A DNA stretch of 64,000 nt. Origin: Monosporascus cannonballus. Taxonomy: Eukaryota; Ascomycota; Sordariomycetes; Xylariales. Both the position numbers and the translations under genes were made by a program. The stretch spans positions 372,001-436,000 of the forward strand of contig QJNS01000005.1 of the NCBI GenBank assembly GCA_004154925.1. The letters run 5' to 3'. This document shows positions 1 to 14,064 of this stretch, one piece after another. The notes below the pieces were generated by a model, which saw only the letters and a list, made by a program, of their open reading frames with translations, was not told the DNA's origin and made no database searches. The first letter of the stretch is position 1. Each line of letters starts with the position of its first letter.

Positions 1-1885
1 ATATAAACGTAATTTATTTCTATTACCGTAAGGCTATAAAAAGCTAAATATATATCCGTTAAGGTAAAAGTTTTTAAAAATTAAAAAGGTTTATTTATAA
101 AGTTATAAAAATATATAGTTTTAAAAAACCGTTAATTAAATTTTTATTAAAGGAAAACAAGTTTCAAAATATATATAAATATACGTTTATAAATTCGATA
201 AAAATAATCAATTATAAAAATACAAAGTACGACTTATAATACGTAATAATTAACAATTAAAAAACGCGTATAATAATATATATATGTTTATGCTTGCCGA
301 AACCCTTTTCTTAATATTAATTATTATTTTAATTCGATTTAATTTAAAACTTAAATAATATAATGTTATTAAGGTTTTCGTTTACGTAAATTTCTTTTAT
401 AACATATATATAAAAACGCCTCTAAGGTATTAATATTATAAAAAATTTTACGGATTAAAAAGGCCCTATACGGTTTAAAAAAATTACCGTTATTATAGCA
501 GAAAGATTTTACCAATACCTTAAAAAACGTAAAATTTAACCTTATTCTTTATAAGCCTTATTACTTTTTTCGTTAAAAGGTACTCCTTTTTTTTACGTTA
601 ATAATATTATTATAACGTATTATAAACAAATAATATTTTGTTTATTAAGTAATTTAACAAATTAAAAAACGGTATACATTTATAAAAAATAAAAGATTTT
701 AATAGTTTTTCGGTATCGAAATATTTAAATATTGTATTAAACGGAAAATTTAATTATTGTAATTTAATTTTATAAATAGGTTAATTAATTTTATTTCTAA
801 AAAACGTTTAAATAATTTTCCAAACATGTTAATAATTACCGTTAAATTATTATTTAATCTTAATTTAATTAATTTAAATTTAATTAATAAACATTAAAAA
901 ATAAATTCGATTTTGTACGTAACGGTTAATATTCGACCCGATATATCTTTTGCCGTATTTTAATTATTATAATTAAATTTAAACCTTATTACCGTATATT
1001 ATGAAACGGCCGATTAAATTATATTATATTTAATCGGTACCAAAATATATATTTTGTAAATCGGCGGCGAAAACTCGATAAATATATAAAATAACGTTTT
1101 TCTAATACATAATATTATTAACCGAAAAAATTCCTAAATATATATTATTAAGTTATTTAAGCAAGTAATTAAATAAAAAATAAATTAAAAAATAAAATAA
1201 TTATTTTTATAACCGAAATAAAGTTATTACTTTTTGCATAAACCGCCAAAAACACCCTTTTTATTTTTCGATTAATTATAAAGCTGGGAATCGATTTAAA
1301 AACGGAACCGTTTTATATATAATACAATAATTTGCAGATCATTCAGTTAAATAACGCAAATATTATTTTTTTATAACGATAACGAAATAATAATATATTA
1401 ATATATATAGTTATTAGTTATAAAAACAGCCCAAAAGTTTAATTAAAATAAATTATATATTTACAGATAATATATTTGAAAATAAATTAATAAAAGCCTT
1501 ATTACGAAAAACCGTTACGCATTTTAAAAAATAACTAAAATTAATAAATATTACGAAAACTTTCAAATAAGACAAAAATACTTTACGGATAATTTTAAAA
1601 GAAAATTTAATTAATTAAAAGGATTTAATTGCCGGAAAAAATGAAATAAATAATTACAGTTTTAGAAAATAATAAAAAATAATAATTAACGCCCTAAATG
1701 TTTTAAGGCGTTAAAGAGGTATATTAATTAGCTAGGTATACTATAGTATACCAATTACGGAAAGGTCATCTTCTGATCGGAATATATATATTCCGTTACT
1801 AAGTTATACAAAAGTGGTACGCGTTGCGAGAACGCACGCAATTAGCGGAATACAATAACGCAACTGATATCCCCTATATCTGACA
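1..1885 (-). mobile_element. Family E LTR retroelement, one end (inverted copy)
   Basis: This stretch is the reverse complement of the first ~1.9 kb of the element at 56,399-62,269, as seen by matching blocks such as the segment around 1690-1730 against 56,560-56,600. It ends in a 164-bp LTR at 1722-1885. The rest of the element lies left of the window. A short purine run (around 1710-1717) precedes the LTR, which would fit plus-strand coding here, but no protein motif is readable because of heavy AT conversion. The superfamily is undetermined; short LTRs would suit Ty1/copia. Confidence 0.7.
1722..1885 (-). repeat. Family E LTR, 164 bp
   Basis: The same 164-bp unit occurs in the opposite orientation at 56,399-56,562 and 62,106-62,269. 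On the minus strand it starts TGTCAG and ends in a RIP-altered form of CTGACA, so its ends are inverted repeats as expected for an LTR. It is better preserved than the internal sequence. Confidence 0.75.
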
Positions 1886-2751
1886 GATATTGTCGTAATC
1901 GCGTACCTTTAAACGTTTCCGGGGCATAATTCGTCCTTTTTTCGTATATATCTTGTTATAACGTACAATAAAACGATTAGCCTAATTTTTCCCGACGGTT
2001 CTTTTAGGGCTTAATAAAGCTTTTACTATTTAATAAACTTAGATTTTTATAAAAGCGCGGCCGTATATTTTTTTATGTAATATTTAATTAACAAATTTAT
2101 TCTTTTTTTAATCCGATAATTTACGTACGCTATTTTAGACTTCGGAACGCAGTTTAATATTATAAACGCGGTATAACTGGGTCGATTGGGGTATTTCGAA
2201 TCGCGCATTCGTTAGGGCCTCGGAATTACCTTCTGCAATAAAGTTCTTGGTATCCTGAATTCTGCGTTTACGGTCGAAACCAACCATCTTTACCCGAAAT
2301 CAATTAACTAAAGAGTTGTGGAGTTATCGCAAAGTGTTATTATAAGGGGTGGTAGTTGTTGTGAAAAAAAGTCTTATTCATTGCTAGAGTAATTTATTAG
2401 GTGGGGTTCGAGATTAGGTCTATTGGCAACATAATGGCGTAACTAACTTCGCTACTAGCGAGAGTGGACCTACTTCTTAAATTTACCCACTTTTTAAATT
2501 TACCCACTTTTTAAATCGCTTCGCAACATTAAATACGAGATTATTAATAATAATAAAAATTAATATCTTAATGAAAACAGAATATTATTACATTATTCTA
2601 GTTGCTATTTAAATGTCTATTTTTTATTAATTTTCGAATAATTTCCATAACTTTTTTTACGAAGTTCTTCGCTTATTGTCGCTTACACCGTTTAAGAAAT
2701 GCTTTAGCAGCTTTTTCAGCTTTTATAATTTGTTTAATTTCGAAAGATATA
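1886..2751. other. Unassigned spacer with a less AT-rich patch
   Basis: No gene is recognised. The part from about 2,150 to 2,480 has near-normal base composition, unlike its surroundings, so it is probably unique sequence spared by RIP. A 17-bp unit (TTAAATTTACCCACTTT) is repeated about 2.3 times at 2477-2516. No open frame of useful length is present. Confidence 0.5.
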
Positions 2752-3532
2752 TATAACGGTTGGGCTAGTTAACCAACTTTTAAACCTAGTTGTACGGGTT
2801 TATATAAGTAATAATACTATAGGAAGCTAAATAATAAAAAATAAACTAGTTATATTTAATAATAACAGATAACTAAATATAAATTAAATAATTAAGTTAT
2901 ATTATAAGCTGTTATTATCTAAGATTATAGGAAGTAACGGGCGTATATATCTTATTTTTAGCTTAAGATATATAAGGCGCTTAAATTTTCAAGTTTATTA
3001 AGCTTTTTAAGCCTTATTTTAGCTTAAGCCGTTTAAAATACCAAAATCTTTAAACTTTTTAAGCCGATTACGTAACCTTGGATTACTGTCGGATTTCCTT
3101 TTCTTAAAATTTCGATCGTTTTTAAAAAAGCTAAACTTTGTTAAATTATAATACGATTTCCCTTTTTTTAGGATTTTTGCTTTTAAAGATTAATTTGTTT
3201 ATTTGTTGTTTTTAAGTAAGTAACCGTTTTTTATTTTTTAATGTTTTTTAAGCCTAATTATTATATTTGGTCGCATTAAAAAGTTTCGTTTTCGCTACCG
3301 AATTAACGCTTTTATCTTTTTTAAACGGATTGTTCGAATTGGTTTTATTATACCTTTTTATTTCCAATGTAAAAAAGAAGGTATAAATTGTGAGGTTTTT
3401 CGTAACTTTAGAAAATGCGCGCGTTATATATACCATGGTAGCCTTTGCGATGTTTTTGAGCTTTCGGAAGCGGAATATAAAAAATTACTAAATAAGAAAA
3501 ATCGTTTAAAGCGTAAGAAAAAGCAGGCCAGA
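2752..3532 (-). mobile_element. B-related LTR (2752-3153) plus truncated internal stub
   Basis: The LTR starts as a RIP form of TGTAACGGCT and ends TATAATA just before CGATTTCC, matching the LTR at 3533-3947 and, more distantly, the B LTRs at 14,759 and 28,413. The 379 bp after it resemble the internal edge next to the second LTR (polypyrimidine on this strand, i.e. polypurine tract on the minus strand). It therefore looks like the 3' end of a minus-oriented gypsy element cut off by the next LTR element. Confidence 0.6.
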
Positions 3533-6500
3533 TGTAACGGCTGAGCTAGTTAACCAATTATTAACCCTAGTCGTACGGGTTTATGTTGGCAGTAATATTG
3601 CAGGAAATTGAGTAATACAAAGTAAACTAATTACTTTTAGCAATAGCAAATAACTAAAGGTGATTTAAATAATTAAGTTTTATTATAAGCTGGTATTATT
3701 AAGGTGTTAAAAAAGATAATAAGTATATTTATTATTTTCATTAATTTATAGTAATGTTTATTAATTATTTTGTATTACGATACAATATTATTATTATTAT
3801 AATTATTAATAATTTTATTATTGTTATTATTTTCAATTACTGGATTTATTGTAGTTATAAATTACGTAACTCCAAGTTTTGGTCGTAGTTTATCTTCTTG
3901 TAATTTCCGACTATTTTAAAAAGACTAAGCTTTGTTATATTATAATACGATTTTTTTTTCTGTGATTTTCACCTTTAATAATTAATTTATTTATTTATAA
4001 CTTTTGATAAGAAATTTCCCCTTTCTACATTTACTTTTTTTTCATAATTAACATAGTTAATCGAAAAAAAAACTCGTTGTAAATCTCGTTATTCTACTGT
4101 TCGCCGTGTTAAACTCGTAGCGGCCTTTAACAATTTTGATTTGAAAGTTATATTTTATTTCTGACGCTTTTTAAAAGGTTGAAAATGTAAAATAATGGCA
4201 AATATATCGCGATGTAAGAAATATATCTTCCGAAGTCGTTCCTATAATAGTATCGACGTGCTGGTATTTTCTTTATAAAATATCCGCCGTAAACATTAAC
4301 GCCTTAAATGGGAAAAGACGCTTACGGAAAAGCATTTTTTAGAACTTTAACGGTATCATTTTTAAAGACAACGCCAATATTAAAAAGAAATAAACGAAAC
4401 CTTAATTCGTTTAATTCGATTACTTAAATAAAAAGCTTTAACGCGTTCGAAAGTGGTTATTATAGTTTAACGTGGTTTTTAATCATTAAATAAGTTAAAA
4501 AAGAAGAAAAGCGAGAACAAGCAGGATTAGAAACTAGTGCTGCCGCGTTAGCACAGGTCCCTGGCCCGGTAAACTGGTTAAGTATTGAAAATATTGATTA
4601 GTCCAATACTAACAATATTAACTGGAGTATTATGACTAGTTCCGACGTCGTTAGTAAAAACTTTTCAGAAAAACCTGAGCGTTAATAAGATTTTTAACGA
4701 GTTTCTAGGTGTTTTCGAAATCTGGGTAGTTTTTTTTTATTTAACCAGGTATTTAGTAAGTCCGCTTTTTTTGCATACGTTTAGCATTTTCTTTATTTCG
4801 TATATCGGTATATTTTTTTTCTGCCTTATTCTTTCGTTTTATTTTACTTTTAATAGTATTTACTGTTAACTTAAGTAAAGAAATATAAAAAACTGGATAA
4901 AGCTTGATTTTCGGGGTTAGTTTTAATTCGTAGTTATGTTTTGAAATTCTCTTAGCGACTTTATATAGGCTGATATATTTAAAGTCGAATTTTTAATTTA
5001 GTCGTTTAGTTTTAATATTTTCAGAGGTTAAGTAAACCATGTTCTTTTTTTAAAAAAAAAGGTTGGTTTTTTAATTCTTTCTGGTTACAGTATTTTTTAT
5101 CTAACGATATATAAATTCGAATTTTGTTTTTAATTTTGCGTATAATTACCCAAGTTATTTTAATATTAAAATAGTTTTAACGTTAACTGAACCGTTATTA
5201 CGTATCTTTTTGTAAATCTTTAATGTGAAATCGAAATTAGGGTTTGCGAGTGTTATTTTAATACTTTTATAATAACTGGTATTTTAAGTTAACTAGGTTT
5301 TTGGTAATTTTTCAATTTAATTGTTTTATTTATAGTTAATATAATATCGTATATAAATTTCGAACGTTTAGTTTAACCGTTTCGTTTGCTTATTTATTTA
5401 AAATTTAAATACGTTAAATAACTTATAATTTAAATCGATTCAAAGTATAAAGCATTATTAAGACTTAAAAATAAACGTGATATTTTTATTTAAAATAATT
5501 TTCGTTGAGAGTTTATATACGTTAAAAATATATCGGAAAAAATGTATATTATTTGTTTATATTTGTATTTGTATTATAGGATAGGAAACAGAAAGATTTC
5601 ATAAATCGATTAATGATAACGAAAATATTATTATAGTGTATTTCAATCACTGGGTTTTCGGATAACGAGAGTTGGTAATAAAATTTATAATAATCGAATT
5701 TTATAATCGTTATAAAACTGACAATGGTTATAGTTTTTCGTGTGGTTTATGTCGTAAAGTTTTGATTTTAACGTAAATATTACATTGTCGTTTAATTTTG
5801 TATGTTTTTGAATTTATTTTGAGAAAGTAATAAATGCGTTATAATCGTTTTAAGGTTTTATAAATTGTTAGATACTTATGAAATAAATATTAATATATAT
5901 TTTATATTAAAGTTTGTTAATACATTTTTAAAATTTGAATTTTATTTATTTTTTAATCGTTAGATAAGTTGTTGTTATATTATTAGAGTTTCTAAGATAA
6001 ATTAAAAAGCATTACTTTAATCGTTACGATATATCGTAATTTTAGCTATCTTTTTAGGATAATATCGAAGGTTTTATACATAACTGTAATTAAATTTTCT
6101 TTTATGTTCAGGTTTTTGTTAATAGTATTTATTTTGCTGTTTTCGGATTTTTTCTGTTAAATAATAGCGAAGTTGTATTTTATTAGTTTTTTTACGTAAT
6201 GTAATTGTTGTTTTGTAAGTTTTTATATAATGATAAAACGGGTGAAACTTTTATAACATATATAAATCTTAATTTAGTACAGGTTTTTTTAAGTATACGT
6301 TTAAAATTTCGGAAAACTTTAATAATGGTTATAAATTTTTTATTGCAAATGCTATAATTTAATTTTGGTTTTTGTTTTAATTTGTAAAAATAAAAGGCAA
6401 TTAGGTAAAGTACTTTTTAATCGTTTCGGTATTCGATAACCGCGTTTAACGCGTAATCTGACAAATCGGGTTTTAATTTAACTGGGCGTTTTGAATCGTA

Positions 6501-6539
6501 TATAATTAGTAAGGTCAAGTGCTATTAGGTATTTAGCTA
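3533..6539 (-). mobile_element. Truncated B-related gypsy element (3' LTR and 3' half)
   Basis: A 415-bp LTR at 3533-3947 is followed by internal sequence co-linear with the B element at 14,759-28,784: the block near 4,300 matches that near 15,460, the block near 4,700 matches 15,850, and the block near 6,440-6,500 matches ~24,860-24,920. The coding strand is minus. The 5' part and 5' LTR are missing; similarity stops where the D-family LTR begins at 6540. All frames are broken by stops. Confidence 0.65.
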
Positions 6540-6936
6540 TGTACAAGCTGACGCCGGCTTACTATATACATATACGACTGGTTACACGATACGACCGGGG
6601 AGCACCTTTTAAAAACCGTACCCATAGACGGGCCGGATAAAAAACCGTATAAAAGTCTTGATACACGATAAACAAATCAATGGGTGTACACGATATTTTA
6701 ATTGGTCTAGTCCCTACTAGCCCAACATTCTGTAAGAATACAGCCCCTATGAAGATGAGGCTGGTAGCCGACCAACCACCGATCAGCCACCGACCCACTT
6801 ACTAATATAAATCCACCATCTAGCAGCTAATGGGAAACGCCAGATAAAAATAACCTAATATATTTATTTCTTAGAATTTACTTTACGATTAGTCGGAAAT
6901 TACTTTACTTAGCTTATGATTATTTATTATTTTATA
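6540..6936 (+). repeat. Family D left (5') LTR
   Basis: The LTR begins TGTACAAGC and ends at the position matching 14,064 in the right LTR. The segment 6,540-6,840 keeps normal base composition and contains an accidental 78-codon open frame on the minus strand that is not considered a gene. Confidence 0.6.
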
Positions 6937-6999
6937 ATTTTTCCATTTATTATAGAAAATAACGCGATAATTACTAGAAACAAAGTTTGCCAATTGCAA

Positions 7000-9900
7000 A
7001 ACGAAGTTAAATTACTAGTTAAAAAAACCGTTAATCGGAACTCAACCGATAAGCAATTAATTACGATATAAGAATAGGTTAAAAGCTTATAATAAAATCT
7101 TAGCGGGCAAAAATAACGGTCCCCGGGATTTTAAATCCTTTATATATATAATAAGAACATATTCCGATAACTATTAATTAAACGGTCGGAAAATAAAGGT
7201 AATATAATAACCGTATTCCAGGATTTAAAATAAAAGAAAGTTAAATTTTTTAATAATAATTAATTTTTGGAAATTATTTATTAATAAAACAAGTAATATT
7301 TGGAATTACTGCGATAATTAGCCGAATAATAAATAATAATATAAGTTAAAAAAATAAACCTTCATAAGTTAATTACGATATCGTCGTAAAGGTTTAAAGG
7401 CGATAAGTAAATATCGCGTTATAATTATCTGAAATTTTCAGAATACATATTAATTAAAATAAATTAAATAAAAGTTATTACGAAAACTTATGCCAAAAAA
7501 CTAAGGCGAAATACTTTTATTTATATTTAATAGGCTATAGGCCATGTAAATATTTTTATTACGAACGTTTAATAATTATAATTCGTGATATTAAATTATT
7601 TTAATTACGAAAAAATTAAAAATTAAAAATATATAGATTTATGTTAAAAAGAATTAGGTAAATTTTAATTTTGTTTATAAAGAATTTAAGAAAAAATTTC
7701 TGAGATTGCGATAAGAATCTGATTAATCGCCGTTGGACTTTTACGTTAAATGAAAATTCCTAATTTATAAAATAAAGTTTATAAACTTTTTTAATTGGAA
7801 AACCAATTAAAATAATAAATATTTTATTTTTAATTATTTTTATAAATTAATACTAAGGTTACGAAAAATGTTGTTATAAAAAATGTGAAATTAAAACGGA
7901 TTAATAACGTAATAAATAAAATAAAATATTATTAAAACGTTTAAAAAAAGCAAAGAAAAAACCGATTATTTTTTGCTAAAGATATTAATAAGGATAAACG
8001 ATTTTATTTTAAAGTTTTCGAAAGAAGAAATTCTTAGAACAAATTAAAGGCGTTACGTAAAAACAATAAAAACTGCGAGCGTTTTTATATTTTAAAAGCA
8101 GATAATCGCTAATTTAATTCAGATTAAAATACATTCGTATTATATGATACTTTTAATTTTTATAAACATTTATTTAAATGTTATAATTGTAAAAAATTAA
8201 ATTATAAAAACAGAAATTTTAAGTTTAAAAAAAATACAAACCTTATTATTTTAATTATATAAAAACCGACTTCCGAAAACCGTATACAACATCATAATAT
8301 ATAACGATAAATCAAATTAATCCTTAAATAAAAACTCAAAAAAAGCCGGAATAAACGTATATATTTAATTTATTTTGGCTAATAATTATAAAACGGTCGG
8401 AATAAAGCAATGTTTTAAAAAAGCGTATTTAGTAAAAGGAATACGGGGGATATAATAATATAAATAAATATGGATATCAAAATATAGATAAGTATTATAA
8501 GTAAAACATTAAGGAAAAAAATTTATTTTTTAATTAATTTTCGTAAATATTCCGAGTTTTATCGGCATTAATAACGCGTATATCAAATATTACAAGGTTT
8601 ACGAAATTCTTGTTAACATAATTAATAATATCAGAAACGAATAAAAATTTAAGTAAGTTTATTTTCTAATATATTGTAATCGAAAAATACCCGAATTTTT
8701 ATTATTTAAACCAGAAATAAGTAAATTAAGAATTTTGGTAAATATAATTATATATTAATAATTATACGAATTGTTACAAAAGGTCGATAAAAAGAAAATG
8801 GTAAACTTAACGTTTTTCGGTAAGGAAATTTATACCGTTAATGTAATAAGTTTAATCGAAAAGTTAAATATTCCGGAATTCAGAGAATAATAAAAACGGG
8901 GGTTAATCGATTTCTTTATATGCTTAAAGAATTTCTAGCAAAATATATTTCGAAAAAATAACGAAAGAAATATTTTAATTATTAGCGGCAAAATGTGTAA
9001 TAAATTTAATCTTAAAAAATACTTTATTGGGCTTAATTTACTTTATTTCCGAAATTTAAAAAGATTTTCGAAAAATATATCCGAAAAAATTTAAAAATAA
9101 GTCGAATACGTTATTCGAAAGCGGACATAAAAATATTGATATTATTTGTATTCAAAATAGATAATAGTTTCCAATTATATATTAATTATAAGGGGTTAAA
9201 TAGGATAATAATAAAAACCCGATATTCTTTTATTTTTTATTATAAAAATAATAAATTATTTAAGGTAAATTAAAATATTTTCGAAATTTAATTTTTAAAA
9301 TATTTATTACCGTATTAAAATTGAAGAAAATTAATAGAAAATGTTTTCGGATTTTGCTAAAGATAATATAAATATACGGTTATATTATTTGGTATTATTA
9401 ATGCGTTAAATACATTTTCAGCTTATATATATAAAGTTTCAATTATATTAATTAATTATATAAATATAATATATTTAAAAATATAATTATTTATTCAAAT
9501 AGCGAAAAAAATATACGAAATATCTTTAATTAATTTACGAACGGTTAGTATAATATTAATTATTTGCGAATACGTTTAAATGCGAATTGCTTTTAAAAAA
9601 TAAAGTTTTTAAGATTTATAATTAATATCGATAATTTAAAGATAAATTATTAATAAATCGATATTATCGAAATATGGCGAAAATTAAAGTTAATTTATAA
9701 TATTTAAATAGTTTTAGGATTTTCGAATTCTTATCGAAAATTTATCGTTTATTATTTATATATTATCCAATTTATTATTAAATTTTTAAAAGGACCATTA
9801 AGCAAAAATAAAATAATAAAATTCTGATAACCCGAAAAGGTTAAAAAAACGTTTCGAAATTTTAAAGATATTTTTTAATTAGCGATTATTTTCCGATATT

Positions 9901-12900
9901 AGGATAATACCAAAAATACTAGAGTTAAAAAAACGGCTTAATAAAAACTATATTAAGGATATTTTTATAAAAATAGAGAAAATATTAACGCTTAATTACA
10001 TATTAATCGCAAAAATTAAATCCAACTAGAAAACGGTAAACTATAAAGTAATAAAAATTATTGGCGATTATAAAAAGCTTAAAATATTAACGGTAATATT
10101 TTAAAGACATAAAAAATATTTCCTAATATTAACTAATTATATAATGCTAAAGGATATAATGAAAACGCTAGCGCATAACCTTAAAAAAGGTTAGCCCGAT
10201 TAAATTTACCGTTTTATATAATTTGATTTTAAAATCTAATACCGACCGCATATTATTAACCCTGCAGATAGGTTATTTAAACGTCCGGATTATATATTAA
10301 TGAAAATTATGTATAAAAACGTAATTTTTACATTATTTAAAAAATTCTGATTTACGAATAATATGCCGAAAAACATACGGAAAACGTTCGTAGATATATA
10401 GTACGACTTAAAACATTATAAAGAGATAAACGGCCTTATAAAGATAACGTAAAATTCGTTCGTTACAGAATTTTTAAATATATTTTAAATAACGGAAACT
10501 TAAGTAATTATTGTTTGCATAAAAAAAGCGGAAAACTTTTGTTATACGATTGTAAAAAGCTTTTAAGAAAAAAATAAAAAATTATATATTTGCCAAATTT
10601 ATTATTTGCGAAAGTAATACAAATACGAATCGTAATAATAATATAATTAGCGGTTAAATAACGGTAATTACAAATTATAATTATATTATAATCGGATTTC
10701 GAAAAGTTTAGGGAAAACGAAATTAATATTAAGATTATTATTTTTAATTAATACGTTTTACGTCTTTTATTAAAAAAGTTATTTAAGGATAATATAATAT
10801 TTTAGCCGAAAACTTTCTATTAATTTTATAAATAGGTTTGAAAGTTAAAAATTAAAAATTTACATATTATAAAATTAATGCGGATAATCAAATATTAAGC
10901 CGGAATAAAACGAAAATATTTTCTGAATTTAAATAAGATTTTATATTATAGATATACATTCGTAATTTTGTTATAAAGCGTTTTACGAAAATAATTAATT
11001 AATTAATATTGTTATAATTTAAAAAAAGATATATAAGATATATTTGTATATTAGAATTAATAATTAAAGAGTTTTACTGGGAAAATATGGCGAACGATAT
11101 CCGAAAATATATTAAGCAATATCCGAATTATTAAGGCATATTAAAATTAGGCCATAAATTATATGGACAGTTATAGCCTTTACCATTACTTAAGTAATCT
11201 TTACAAAAAATCTCGTTAAATTTTATTACGAGATTTTCCAAAAACCTAAGTTTAAACAAATTAAAATATAACGTAATCCTGGTGATCGTTAACCGCTTTA
11301 CAAAATTAAAACTATTTAGTTTTACGGTTAAAACCTTAACCGTAACCGAATTGGCTCGATTATTTTATGACGAAATTAAATATAGATTTAATGTGTTAAC
11401 TGGAATTATTAACGATAAAAATAAATTATTAACAAATTAATTTTAGGCGAAATTATATAAAAAACGAAAAATAAAATAACAAATATTAATTATTTATTAT
11501 CCGTAAACCGATACGTAAATAAAACGTATGTATTAAATCTTAAAATAATATTTTTATAATTATATTAATAAATATTAAAAAGATTAAATACAATTATTAC
11601 GAAATACGGTTATCGGCGGTATTTTGTTCGAAGCTTTATATAAATATTTTTTATAAAAATATAAAAAATAAATATAAAAAATTAAAAAGCGTTTCAAAAA
11701 ATGGCAGTTATTTGTCAAATACTACACAAATATTAGGAAAAATATAATGATAATATAAAAAAAGTATTACAATTAATTTTATACCCTTATACAATTTTAA
11801 TTAAAATAATAAGTAAATTTATTAAATAATAAAATCAAATTTAACAATGAGAAAGTTATACTTATTTATATACGGGTTATACATAAGGAATAGATAAGTT
11901 TTTAAATATATAAAATATTTTTGTATTAAATATTAACGGATATATAATATACTTTTAATATTTTGGCTAAAACAATAATGTAACTGGAAACCGGGCGATA
12001 TTTAAATAATGTTACCGGATTTGATAAATAAATAAAAAGGTAAATAATAAAAAAATATTATTTATTATGAAAATAATCGGGGATAACGTAAATATCGAAT
12101 TAAAAAAGAAAAGTAACCCGTTAAATATAATATATAAAAACTCCGAAATATTTTAAATATACGTTTAAAATATTATAACCTTATAAGAAAAAAATTAAAT
12201 ATGTATATAAAAACTCAAACGATTTAATAAAAACCATAAAATAATAATAATTTAATTAGAAATTAATTATTTAATAATTATATAAATTATGAAAAATAAT
12301 TCCAAAATGAATTTAAATATTAACGTTAAATTATCATTTAGTTATATAATTATTTTTAAGCTTTTAATAAGTAATTACTTTATTATATACCGATTAAAAA
12401 CCGACAAACAATATAAAGAAATTCGAATTTTTATGTCGAAAATAACGTGTTACGTTTAATTATTAAGTTTTGCATTAAGTAATCCTTAATAAGCGTATTA
12501 AAGAAGTTAATATAGAAATATCGAAAAACGATCGGAAAATATACGATAATAAAAAGTAAATATATTTATTCAATTTATTCCGCGTAAAATCCGGAAAGAA
12601 TTTAAACACTTTTTATTCTATATAAGAAATAAGACCTAAATAACCGGAATATAATTTATTAATAATTAAAAATAAAGCGCTGTCTTTAAAATGCTTAATA
12701 TATTTAAGTTTAGTAATAGCTTTACCAGTTAAAACCATTTTTTAATTATAATTCTTAATAAATATCAAAATTCCATTAAAATATTAAAAAACGAGCGGAA
12801 AATATTTATAAATAAGGAACGTAGCGGTATAACGGCTTTCGAAAATCGCTTTACTTATAAGGGTATTTTGAAAATACGTCTAATTAAATATTAATTACCA

Positions 12901-13650
12901 AACAATAGAAAAAGAACCATAAAATTTAGAAAACAAAACCTATATTTATAACTTTATAAAACAATATTAAAATTAAACCTTCGTAATTATAACGAACGAT
13001 CGGAAATCCACTTTTCTTATATTAAAATAAGGATATGTTTTTAATAATAATTACGTTAAAGGCGAATTTCGCCTTATGGAAAATATCAAATAAATAATTA
13101 ACCGTAATTACGTTAAAACGTTCGTATTAAATACCTATAATACGAATTTTTTCGATTTCGTTAATGAATTTTTAATTATCGATACCGAATTAAAAAATTA
13201 TTTAAACGATATCTTTCAAGATAATCAAAATTTAAACGGAAATTAAATAACGATATTAATAATATTAAGAATAATTATTTACCGCGCGAAAGATTTTATA
13301 ATAATAATTAATTACGATATAAATTAAAACGTTCGGAACTTAAATATAAATCGTACGGTAATCGAAATAATACTATATTACGTAAATACAATATGGCTTA
13401 TTACCGCCTATAAATCTATTAATATTTATTTTATTATCGGTATCCAAAAAATGTCGTTAAAAATATCCTTATTTTTTCTTAATATCAAAATATTATTTGT
13501 TTTAAAAGTCCTTATAAAAGAAATATAATAAACGGAAATAATACGTAAAATAAACGAAAAAAATAAAATAAAAATAAAAAAACGGAAAACCGAACGGAAC
13601 GCGTACGTAAAAAAATTAAAGATATAAACGCAAAAGATAAAAAGAAATAA
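7000..13650 (+). pseudogene. Family D gag-pol remnant
   Basis: The frame is full of stops but ordered motifs are visible. A gag zinc-knuckle relic at about 8,175-8,220 reads C-x2-C followed by Lys-rich residues, with the His and last Cys lost. At about 9,150-9,230 is the gypsy reverse transcriptase block, a K-x-D-x-S...Y-K-G-L-N-R-I-I-I-K series, followed near 9,400-9,490 by the ALNTF-x-AYI block (from NAPATFQAYI) and a Y-L region. Near 11,280-11,420 is an integrase core segment (VIVNRFTKLKLF, then a later IINDK). Order RT then integrase places it in Ty3/gypsy. It cannot encode a functional protein. Confidence 0.65.
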
Positions 13651-13703
13651 AATAAAGTTAAAAATAAATTATAATAAGAAATTAAGTAAAGCATAATAAT
13701 ATA

Positions 13704-14064
13704 TGTAATATAATACGTATTAATTATTACGGTAATTATTTATAATATAATATAATAATAAATTATCAATAAATATACGTAATTAAATTTATAGAATAAA
13801 TTATATTAAATTAATAATAATGTTATTAAAGATTAATAACTTAAGAAAAAGAAATAATTATAAAAATATAACCCTTATAAGGATAAGGTTAATAACCGAT
13901 TAATTACCGATCAGTTACCAACATATTTATTAATATAAATCCACTATCTGACAGCTAGTAGGAAACGCTAAATGGAAATAACCTAATATACTTACTTTTT
14001 GGAATCTGCTCTACGACTGGTCGGAGATCACCTCATCCAGCTCATAGCTGTCCATTATCTTACA
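13704..14064 (+). repeat. Family D right (3') LTR
   Basis: It aligns with 6540-6936 through the block at 13,870-14,064. The 5' half is strongly AT-converted while the last ~140 bp are nearly unmutated. It is about 36 bp shorter than the left LTR; the 5' boundary is inferred from a TGTA start. Confidence 0.55.

Larger units (their letters stand above)
6540..14064 (+). mobile_element. Family D Ty3/gypsy LTR retrotransposon, RIP-degraded
   Basis: Two related LTRs bound the element: 6540-6936 and 13,704-14,064. The 3' halves align base for base apart from transitions and end TTATA/TTACA; the 5' edges are less certain. The left LTR is much less mutated at its 5' end than the right one. Internal sequence reads as gag then pol on the plus strand. 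No 5-bp target duplication was found (AGCTA on the left, CCTTC on the right), so one or both flanks may be rearranged. Confidence 0.7.

Noticed and set aside
6562..6798. 78-codon minus-strand frame.
   Set aside because: It lies inside the less-mutated part of the D-family LTR and has no homologue in the mate LTR's frame.
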